A DNA stretch of 27,376 bases from an uncultured Pseudomonadota bacterium (lineage in GTDB: Bacteria; Pseudomonadota; Gammaproteobacteria; Methylococcales; Methylomonadaceae), in contig CAIUWU010000263.1 in NCBI GenBank assembly GCA_903902945.1, positions 1 to 27,376 of the forward strand. Direction: 5' to 3'. Shown piece after piece: positions 16,373 to 23,301 of this stretch (position 1 is the stretch's first letter; each line of letters starts with the position of its first letter). The position numbers and the translations under genes are program-made. Under the pieces are notes generated by a model. The model worked only from the letters and a program-made list of their open reading frames with translations, was not told where the DNA came from and did not search any database.

Positions 16373-17185
16373 TTATAAATTCTTCTCGATATTTTGAATA
16401 TATTGGTCGATAAAATGATGCTCGATAAAGGATGGAATTAAATCCAGTTTCTGATTTAGCGAGCCTTTGATCCGTTCCATGAATTTAAACCAATAGCCGA
16501 CATCCTCGTGCAATTTGCCCTCCGAGTCGAAGAAGCGAATGCTGCCGCCCTCTTGATATTGGTTTAGCCGGTCCGGCACTCGCGTGACGATGTCGTTATC
16601 GTTAACGAAGCGGAAATAGCGTGGCTTCAAGACTTGATCCAGTTCGGTGACGAAGCGGCGGTCGCCGACCCGTGGCTGGCCGAAGGTGTACAGGCCATTG
16701 ATGGACTTGTAAATGCGCGGGTCCGTGTCCAGCGTCAGCCGCGCCGCCGCCAGTACCGCCAACGCGCCGCCCAGGCTATGGCCGGTTAGCCACAACGATT
16801 GACCGTATTGATGCACGCTTTCCAGGGTTTCGATCAAGCTATCCCAGATCGCGTCGAGCGCGTCGTCGAAACCGGTATGAATGCGGCCGTGCAGGGTTTC
16901 GCGAAACGCCATCTTGGCATCGGCGCACCAATCTTCCGGTACTTTTTCGGTACCGCGAAAGGCAATCACGATCACGCTGCCGTTGTGCGCGATAAAGGCC
17001 TGAGTATCCTGATCCGAGCCTGCTATCTTGTTGCTGTCAATGAAGACACCTTTGAAGCCTTGCTCCAACAGTTTGTTTAAAACCTCAGTCTCCGTGGCAT
17101 AGGCCAGCCTGGACCCTAAAGCCAGGGCATAGGCATTCGGTAGCGAAAACTGGGTATGGGTGGGTTCTATAGTCAGTTGTTTCAT
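16373..17185 (-). CDS. class 3 lipase
   Basis: This is a 270-residue alpha/beta-hydrolase of the lipase-3 family without an obvious signal peptide. The elbow LTGHSLGGALAVLAAARL puts the nucleophile at Ser137. IVIAFRGTE gives the oxyanion region, the RFVNDNDIVTRVP motif holds the catalytic Asp (near 198), and IEHHFIDQYI near the C-terminus fits the catalytic His. TFGQPRVGD is also typical of fungal-type lipase-3 proteins. ATG 17185 (MKQLTI) is preferred to an in-frame TTG at 17197; neither has a strong ribosome binding site. It is the first gene of the minus-strand lipase block, 105 bp before the DUF2235 start. The substrate is unknown. Confidence 0.87.
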   Translation of the reverse strand: MKQLTIEPTHTQFSLPNAYALALGSRLAYATETEVLNKLLEQGFKGVFIDSNKIAGSDQDTQAFIAHNGSVIVIAFRGTEKVPEDWCADAKMAFRETLHGRIHTGFDDALDAIWDSLIETLESVHQYGQSLWLTGHSLGGALAVLAAARLTLDTDPRIYKSINGLYTFGQPRVGDRRFVTELDQVLKPRYFRFVNDNDIVTRVPDRLNQYQEGGSIRFFDSEGKLHEDVGYWFKFMERIKGSLNQKLDLIPSFIEHHFIDQYIQNIEKNL

Positions 17186-17757
17186 TTTGATTACCAACGG
17201 TTGAAGTGATCGCCTATCACGAATTTTAATAAGGGGTAATTACTTGCAATTAAAAACCTGCCAAACCGCAATCAACGCAAATTTCGACCAGAATCCAATA
17301 CAACTGACATCGCTCAAACCGAGATGATTGGTAACTAAAACCTATTGCCGGCCAGCGGTAGTAAATGGTCATGACCGGTCTATCAATCACTGTTTATCCA
17401 AGACGGCGCAGGGCTGGTTTTACTCCTTCGGATGTGGTGGGTGAGTTGGGTTGATTGTGTTGAAAAAGTCCCTTTGTTGGGAATTTCGGTTAGGCCGTAA
17501 ATTTAATGTTTAACAAAAACAATAAGTTAAAAATCAACAAAGCTGTCAAAATAGGCAAAATCCAATAAAAACCGACTTTTTCAACACAATCGGCCAATTG
17601 CTGCCAGACAAAACGAATTTGCCAATGGCAACTCTCCAGCCGATAGCAGGCGTAAGGTGTGGTGAGTTACGAACTACACCAATTGCGAACGATGGAGTAC
17701 ACGTTGTTTGCCGCCTCCTACCGTCTTAATTTTGGGGCACTCGGGCTTAGGCTTTTA
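17186..17757. other. intergenic region between lipase block and SIR2 gene
   Basis: No gene is seen in this 572-bp stretch. It holds the inverted-repeat element at 17453-17591, a 10-bp palindrome GGTCATGACC at 17367-17376, and a hairpin of 8 bp (17656-17663 with 17673-17680, one G-T pair) downstream of the SIR2 gene that lacks a T-tract. The right part (17592-17757) resembles degenerate dispersed repeat sequence. Confidence 0.5.
17453..17591. mobile_element. MITE-like element with 18-bp terminal inverted repeats
   Basis: GATTGTGTTGAAAAAGTC at 17453-17470 is matched perfectly in inverse orientation at 17574-17591, giving a 139-bp element. The interior is AT-rich, has no open reading frame of note, and continues partly complementary just inside the arms (both ends read on as T-rich sequence with TTGG). 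The ends look like those of an insertion sequence, so this may be a non-autonomous derivative. No clear target-site duplication is visible at the edges. Confidence 0.6.
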
Positions 17758-20211
17758 TTACACAGTATCTGACCATTTTCCAGTAGCTACAAATTTCATA
17801 AGCTTACCTTTGCAGTCTCTAAGCCTTTGAGGTCCATTATTCCCAATTCTTTTTTCGATTTTATCCATATACTCTTTTGCTTTAACTTTTGCATTCGTAC
17901 TGCCATCCAGGGCAATTAGAGAAGCAACGTGACCTTCAGCCATTGTCACAATTGGGTATGTATCGTCACTTTCTAAAAAGTGATCAAGCTTTTCAAGTAA
18001 TTCAACCGCTTCACACATATATTTTCTTGCTTGCTCTTTCGATAATGAATTAGACGAAGAAAGTATTAGTTTCTGCTGAGCGAGTGCATGAACAGTATGA
18101 TCATGAGGAAAGGCGTTATAAGCAGTTAATAATATTTCATGAGCATCAATATTTCTTTTGAAATCGCGCTTAAAAAGCCCATATTGCAACCAAAAGAGCC
18201 CTTCATTTTCAAAATACTTTTCTTGCCCATTGTATATTCTCTCAATTAATAGTTCATCAGAGCGTAAAATATCAACCAAAAACCTATGATTTATTATAGA
18301 TTTGAAAAGATCCGAGTCATTTTTATTGAGATTTTTTACAATTGGATGCTTATAAACATGGAAAGCAGCGAGTATAGATAAAATTGCATTTGAAATAAGG
18401 TCTTTATCAACTATAGATTCTATAATAGTTCTCGCATATATAGAATGTCTGGCAGAAAAAGACGAGATATCATTTTCAATAATTCCCTTTAGCTTGGCCG
18501 CAATAGATATAGGGGAGCCTTTTACACCATAGTTAATCAACGCTCTTGCCGCTACTGATGATGACAACGAACAGCGGTGCATCGTTGCCAAGCAAACTAA
18601 AACAAAGAAAAATCTATCATCTTCGGAAGCAATAGATGCGTATTCTTTCTGTATTATTTGTTCAAAACCTATACCTGTGGTTGTTTCCATTAGACCAATC
18701 AAAAGCTGTCTTTTTGATCGATCGAAAAGTTCTCTATGTCTTTCCCTTTCTGACATCCTAGCGAGCCTAGTCCAAGGGCCGTATTTTTGAATTTTATCTA
18801 GAATAGGCTTAACATCATTTTCTGAAATATTATCAATAAAATACGTTCCGACATTTTTATTTGAAAATTTAGATTCAATTCTGTTATGCCAAACATTTTT
18901 TCCGTCACAGGAGACAATTTTTGCCTTGTTTAAATCTTTAATTAATTTCACTAACTCGTCTTTGATTGAATCTAATCTTTCAATAAACACATAAAAGTTG
19001 TTAGCATTTATTTTTTCAAGTTCTTCTATTATTTTACCGATATCTACACACTTGCTCGGAATATAATAAGCTCTTTCGCCCTTATCAGATAATTCAAGCG
19101 CGGCCATTTGTAACATTGTTGCCTTGCCACTGCCGGCTGGGCCAATCAAAGCGTAACAACTAAAATCAGTATTAATTAACCAATCCAAAAAGGAGTCATA
19201 TTGCTCCAGCCGAGCAGGGATGCCCTCAAGAATATCATCCCAAGTTGGCTTGTATCCTTTATAAAATTTACGAATTGTACCAAGCTCATTAGTACGGTTA
19301 ATTCTATTCAAACTTTCCCTGCTGACTAAAATGACATCCTTTAAAATGCCAACTATGTCTTGACCATCTCTACTCCCTGACTCCAGAACGACACGTAGTT
19401 CAGGAAACTTGTTCTTGGCTATATCCAAGGGTGTCGGTATATGATCAAATTCAGAATTGAGCCAATTACAAAAATCGGAAAGCTCCGCAGCCATATGTTG
19501 TATGCCATAACTTTTAAGGCTGGCTATTTGTATAGGTGTTGCTTTTGGAGTTATTAAATAGCTTAAAGGCGCACTGATACCAGCTCGTTCTTTATAACGT
19601 TCGACTTGGTGATAGAAAACCGGCTCATTCAGCTCTGTTCCGATAAAAATAAATGTACTCTGTAAAAAGTCGGAAGCTAGTTCCTCATACCATTGAGGAG
19701 AAGAAGCATTAGTCTTTCCATACTCTTCTGGAGAAAATACATATCCATTATCAGGAAATTTGACGCTACCATTGAGATATATATAATCCAGCCTTGCAAA
19801 TATTTGATCTTTATCTTCAATATGATTAAATCGTTGTTTGATATTCAACTTTTGCTTTGAATGTTCATCAAACGCATTCTCAAGGGCATCGTCGATGTTA
19901 GTCGTATAAATCCTTGCCCACGGAAACTTTGCTATTGTTAAATACTCCTTCGACGGTGAGCAGAATTTGTATTCGCGAACGAGAAGATCATTGAGTTGCC
20001 AACCAATAACGTCTTTCGCAGCCGAATAAACAGTTCCTAGAGCTTCGTTTTGATATTCCCAACCACATTGATCTGCAATTTTTTTTGCTAATGCATTACC
20101 TAAAGGTGGATCTTCCTTATTTTGATTTATTGACCCCAAAGACGCTCCGGCACCCAAAAAAAGGATAATACGTCCCTCTAATAACCCCTTCTTAATCTGT
20201 TCGTTCATCAT
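17758..20211 (-). CDS. SIR2-like domain plus STAND-type P-loop NTPase, probable anti-phage protein
   Basis: This is an 817-residue cytoplasmic protein. Residues 1-250 form a SIR2-like domain: NAD-loop LFLGAGAS (17-24), YTTNIDD (102-108), IYLNGS (144-149), a later EEYGK segment and FIFIGTELNEP (187-197). Where SIR2 domains usually have a catalytic His-Gly, this one reads Asn147-Gly. Residues about 330-600 form a P-loop NTPase with Walker A GPAGSGKAT (357-365) and a loose Walker B FYVFIERLD (406-414). Residues 640-817 are helical and may be TPR-like. This architecture is that of SIR2-STAND defence proteins (AVAST type 5 and relatives), which sense phage proteins and deplete NAD. An AAGG ribosome binding site suits the second ATG at 20208 as well as the first. 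The gene is visibly AT-richer than its neighbours, with many ATA, AGA and TTA codons, indicating transfer. Family placement is good; the defence role is inferred. Confidence 0.82.
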   Translation of the reverse strand: MMNEQIKKGLLEGRIILFLGAGASLGSINQNKEDPPLGNALAKKIADQCGWEYQNEALGTVYSAAKDVIGWQLNDLLVREYKFCSPSKEYLTIAKFPWARIYTTNIDDALENAFDEHSKQKLNIKQRFNHIEDKDQIFARLDYIYLNGSVKFPDNGYVFSPEEYGKTNASSPQWYEELASDFLQSTFIFIGTELNEPVFYHQVERYKERAGISAPLSYLITPKATPIQIASLKSYGIQHMAAELSDFCNWLNSEFDHIPTPLDIAKNKFPELRVVLESGSRDGQDIVGILKDVILVSRESLNRINRTNELGTIRKFYKGYKPTWDDILEGIPARLEQYDSFLDWLINTDFSCYALIGPAGSGKATMLQMAALELSDKGERAYYIPSKCVDIGKIIEELEKINANNFYVFIERLDSIKDELVKLIKDLNKAKIVSCDGKNVWHNRIESKFSNKNVGTYFIDNISENDVKPILDKIQKYGPWTRLARMSERERHRELFDRSKRQLLIGLMETTTGIGFEQIIQKEYASIASEDDRFFFVLVCLATMHRCSLSSSVAARALINYGVKGSPISIAAKLKGIIENDISSFSARHSIYARTIIESIVDKDLISNAILSILAAFHVYKHPIVKNLNKNDSDLFKSIINHRFLVDILRSDELLIERIYNGQEKYFENEGLFWLQYGLFKRDFKRNIDAHEILLTAYNAFPHDHTVHALAQQKLILSSSNSLSKEQARKYMCEAVELLEKLDHFLESDDTYPIVTMAEGHVASLIALDGSTNAKVKAKEYMDKIEKRIGNNGPQRLRDCKGKLMKFVATGKWSDTV

Positions 20212-21157
20212 AATCCTTAATTTTTATTTACTTTACAGTTTAGGTTCGCTGGTTGGGTGAAATTGCAGCGATAACCAACCTTTAAATCCATCATCGATTT
20301 TGCTGCCTGTTTAGAGATTTTAACCAGACATTCAAGAAATGTAGTTGAATTTCAGCTATGGGCCAACAGCTGCCACTCCATTTAATTTTTATATCAAACC
20401 ATCTGGCACAATTTTGTTTTTAAATGATTCAATGCCAATAAAAGCCGGTGTGTGCAATTAAAATCAATATTAATTAAAATTAATTATTTATCGCTTTATG
20501 CAAATGGAATTTAAAAATAAATTCGAGTAAATCATATGATTTTGCGGGGGTCAATTTAATTTGACAAAGTATTATCTGCAAAAACGCTAATAATTTTTTA
20601 CGCTTTATAGGTTATTGAACTGGTTGCTGGTGATATTCTGCTGGGGTAGTTTATTAAGCCTGTCAATAGCCTGACTGGATCAGTCGATATTGCGGGTTTG
20701 GCTGGCGATTGTAAGCGCTTTGAAATACCCAAACACCCAGGTGGAGCGCCGGTGCGCCAGCTGTCATGCTCACCAACCAACAACCGGAAACCGTTAGCCC
20801 TCATGCCTCCTGCAGTCTGGATCCCGGCAATCCCTGCCGGGATGACGGCTTTAATTCAGGCGGTTCCTGCCGGGATGACGGCTTTAATTTAGGCGGTCCC
20901 TTTCGAAACGACGGTTTCAATTCAGGTAACTCCTGCCGAAACCGCCGATTAATTGCAGCCCTCATACGGCTTTAATTACAGTCGCCATGCCAATCCGGTG
21001 CAGCAATCCAGCCAAGCCCTCAGCGGTTGGCTAAGGGCAGCCTCACGGCGACCAGAAAAGCCTAAGCGTTTCGCGATGGCTCAAGAACAGTAAGCTGGAT
21101 TTGTTGGCACAGCCCAACGCTACGGCGCGCCTTGCTGGCATGTTTGTCTGGCAATTG
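20212..21157. other. gene-free region upstream of the SIR2 gene
   Basis: This 946-bp stretch has no supported gene. The part at 20212-20640 is strongly AT-rich like the SIR2 gene, and would contain its promoter; I could not assign -35 and -10 boxes with confidence. The part from about 20690 returns to host-like composition and carries the 33-bp tandem array (20826-20957). Short open frames across the array (20598-20975, both strands) are repeat artefacts. A small inverted repeat AGCCAA/TTGGCT lies near 21010-21032. Confidence 0.5.
20826..20957. repeat. four-unit 33-bp tandem array of a REP-like palindromic repeat
   Basis: Four consecutive units of exactly 33 bp are seen at 20826-20858, 20859-20891, 20892-20924 and 20925-20957. 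Units 1 and 2 share CCTGCCGGGATGACGGCTTT; units 3 and 4 are progressively changed but keep the period and the AATT-containing ends. A hairpin, TCCCGGCA (20822-20829) with TGCCGGGA (20835-20842), 8 bp with a 5-base loop, caps the first unit. The same sequence occurs once at 11563-11609. Confidence 0.88.
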
Positions 21158-21832
21158 TCAGTCTGTCGAAACTGATGGCATTTGCTGCAGAATCCAGGCT
21201 TGGCGGCGGTAGAGGTAGGCGCTGGGCCGGTCGGCACGCAGGCGAATCGGGTTGGGTAAGGTGGCGGCGAGCAGCGCGGCTTGCTGGGGGCTGAGTTGTC
21301 TGGCGGTGATGCCGAAATAATGCCGGCTGGCGGCTTCGATGCCAAACAAATGATCACCAAATTCGGCGATGTTCAGATAAATTTCCAGAATCCGCTGTTT
21401 GCTGCAGAACAATTCCAGCAGCACGGTAAACCAGATTTCTAGCAGTTTGCGCAGCAGGTTTTTGTTGGGAATCAGAAACAGGTTTTTGGCGACTTGCTGG
21501 CTGATGGTGCTGGCGCCGCGCAAACTGCCGCCGTTGGCATAGCGTTGATAAGCCTGAACAATGGCTCGGGTATCAAAGCCTTGGTGTTGAAAGAATAATT
21601 GATCTTCCGAAGCAACCACCGCTTTAAAGGCATACGGCGAGATTTGCGAGCGCTTGACCCAGTAGTGCTCGATCGGCTGATAGGGGCGTTGTTGGCTTAA
21701 GTCCTCGAGATGTTGAAACAGCATGAAAGCGGTTGTGGCTGGCGGTATCACCGTGAGTAGCGCTACCAGAATCAGCGAGCTGAAAATAAAAAAGATCATG
21801 CTGCCCGCCAGCCAGCGTTTTAGATGCCGCAT
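21158..21832 (-). CDS. mtgA: monofunctional peptidoglycan glycosyltransferase MtgA
   Basis: This is a 224-residue inner-membrane enzyme of family GT51 that polymerises lipid II into glycan strands. A single N-terminal membrane anchor lies at about residues 9-29. The catalytic motif ASEDQLFFQHQGFD holds Glu76, followed by GGSLRGASTISQQVAKNLFL, the KLLEIWFTVLLE segment, and ILEIYLNIAEFGDHLFGIEAA. No transpeptidase domain follows, as expected for MtgA. ATG 21832 (MRHLKRW) matches the usual start; the frame extends upstream to a TTG at 21913 with 27 residues that look non-coding. It is divergent from the DAHP synthase. Confidence 0.92.
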   Translation of the reverse strand: MRHLKRWLAGSMIFFIFSSLILVALLTVIPPATTAFMLFQHLEDLSQQRPYQPIEHYWVKRSQISPYAFKAVVASEDQLFFQHQGFDTRAIVQAYQRYANGGSLRGASTISQQVAKNLFLIPNKNLLRKLLEIWFTVLLELFCSKQRILEIYLNIAEFGDHLFGIEAASRHYFGITARQLSPQQAALLAATLPNPIRLRADRPSAYLYRRQAWILQQMPSVSTD

Positions 21833-22216
21833 GGGTTTGGCGCTATCAGCGTGGCTGGGTGAGTCATATCGCTCATAGTTGGTTGCAAATTCATGGCAGG
21901 TAACATAGTTCAATTAAAGTCAAAGGCTCTTTGTTTAGAAACATCAGCTTTTACAAAGCATTACGATTTTGGCATGGTGTTTGCAAATATTTGAACTAGG
22001 TATCAAGGATGTTGCGTTCTCCCCCCGTGAACAAGGAAAACAAAGATGCCAAGGATTTTCCAGCCAAAAGCCTTGTGATTGGTTTTTGGCTGGACAAGGA
22101 CGTTTTCTCATAATTCCGCAATTAACGCTGCGTTTTCTGCTATGCAGACACTGCGCCAGCAAAACGGTTAAAATAAGCGTTTCGATTTATCTATCAATGC
22201 TTAATTGCCCAGTGCC
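21833..22216. other. divergent promoter region mtgA / DAHP synthase
   Basis: This 384-bp region holds the 5' sequences of two divergent genes. It contains a strong hairpin at 22059-22094. No leader peptide rich in Phe, Tyr or Trp codons and no T-tract after the hairpin were seen, so classical attenuation is not supported. A plus-strand open frame (21969-22247) overlaps the DAHP synthase start and has no protein features. Confidence 0.45.
22059..22094. promoter_or_regulatory. 11-bp perfect inverted repeat upstream of the DAHP synthase
   Basis: TCCAGCCAAAA (22059-22069) and TTTTGGCTGGA (22084-22094) are perfectly complementary with a 14-base loop. The centre lies about 140 bp before the DAHP synthase start. 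CAAGG/CCTTG pieces around it allow alternative pairings. It could be an operator, an mRNA leader stem or a repeat element. Confidence 0.5.
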
Positions 22217-23296
22217 ATGCAAACTAATTACAACACCGATGATTTAAGAATCTGCGAAACCAAAGATGTGGTGGCACCGATTCAGGTTCACGATGAAATT
22301 CCCATGACCGAAGTTGCCGCCACCACCATTTTGCGGGCAAGAGCGGCAATCCATAATATTTTAACCGGGCAGGATGATCGTCTGCTGGCGATTGTCGGGC
22401 CTTGTTCGATTCATGATCCGGCGGCGGCGGTTGAATATGCCACGCGTCTGAAACAGCTCGCCGACCAGTTGCAGGATGATCTGGTGATCGTGATGCGAGT
22501 CTATTTCGAAAAGCCGCGTACCACGGTGGGCTGGAAAGGTCTGATCAACGATCCTGATCTGAATGCCAGTTTCAACATCAATAAAGGCTTACGTCTGGCG
22601 CGCAAGGTGTTGCTGGATGTCAATAATCTCGGTGTGCCGGCAGCAACCGAATATCTGGATCTGATTACGCCGCAATACGTGTCGGATCTGATTTCGTGGG
22701 GCGCTATTGGCGCTAGAACCACCGAGAGTCAGGTGCATCGCGAGCTGGCATCTGGGCTATCCTGCCCGGTCGGCTTTAAAAACGCCACCGATGGCGGGGT
22801 GAAAATTGCCATCGATGCGATTAATGCCGCGATGAGTCCGCATCACTTTCTGTCTTTAACCAAAGAAGGGCGTTCGGCGATTTTTTCCACCCGCGGCAAT
22901 GAAGATGCCCACATTATTCTGCGCGGCGGTAATGATCGTCCCAATTACGATGAAGTCAGTGTCGAGCAAGTGGCGCAAGGTCTGGAAAAAGCCGGTCTGC
23001 GGCCGAACATCATGATTGATTTCAGCCATGCCAACTGCATGAAAAAATATGAGCGTCAGTTACTGGTCGGCCAGGATGTCGGTCAGCAGATTGCCGGTGG
23101 TGATACCCGGATTATCGGCATGATGGCGGAAAGCCATCTGGTGGCCGGTCGCCAGGATGCTGAAGAATGCAGCGAACTGGTGTATGGCCAAAGTATTACC
23201 GATCCTTGTCTGGGCTGGGATGATACGGTGACTTTACTGAGTAATCTGGCTGCCGCTGTCCGTCAGCGCCGCACTGTTGTCAAAGCAAAGGTATAA
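22217..23296 (+). CDS. 3-deoxy-7-phosphoheptulonate synthase (class I DAHP synthase)
   Basis: This is a 359-residue cytoplasmic enzyme that condenses phosphoenolpyruvate with erythrose-4-phosphate, the first step of aromatic amino acid synthesis. It belongs to the AroF/AroG/AroH class: IVGPCSIHDP, the PEP-binding EKPRTTVGWKGLINDP, GARTTESQVHRELASGLS, PVGFKNATDGG and DFSHANCMKKYERQ motifs are intact, including the metal-binding Cys and His. ATG 22217 is preferred to an in-frame TTG at 22205. No strong ribosome binding site is seen. Which amino acid inhibits it cannot be told from the sequence by eye, so no isozyme letter is given. thiSG follows after 5 bp. Confidence 0.94.
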   Translation: MQTNYNTDDLRICETKDVVAPIQVHDEIPMTEVAATTILRARAAIHNILTGQDDRLLAIVGPCSIHDPAAAVEYATRLKQLADQLQDDLVIVMRVYFEKPRTTVGWKGLINDPDLNASFNINKGLRLARKVLLDVNNLGVPAATEYLDLITPQYVSDLISWGAIGARTTESQVHRELASGLSCPVGFKNATDGGVKIAIDAINAAMSPHHFLSLTKEGRSAIFSTRGNEDAHIILRGGNDRPNYDEVSVEQVAQGLEKAGLRPNIMIDFSHANCMKKYERQLLVGQDVGQQIAGGDTRIIGMMAESHLVAGRQDAEECSELVYGQSITDPCLGWDDTVTLLSNLAAAVRQRRTVVKAKV

Positions 23297-23301
23297 ACGT
23301 A

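Noticed and set aside
17656..17680. Hairpin downstream of the SIR2 gene considered as its terminator
   Set aside because: The 8-bp stem has no T-run in the direction of the gene and lies about 80 bp beyond the stop codon. It looks more like a piece of dispersed repeat.
17186..17757. Intact insertion sequence
   Set aside because: Inverted ends are present but no transposase frame lies between them; only a MITE-like remnant is supported.
20826..20957. Possible CRISPR array
   Set aside because: Units are contiguous at 33 bp with no unique spacers between them, they decay in order, and no cas genes are near.
20598..20975. Small open frames on both strands over the repeat array
   Set aside because: They encode only the translated repeat (for example CRDDGFNSGG) without ribosome binding sites or family features.
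21969..22247. Leader peptide or small gene upstream of the DAHP synthase
   Set aside because: The frame has no run of aromatic codons, no ribosome binding site, and runs out of frame across the DAHP synthase start.
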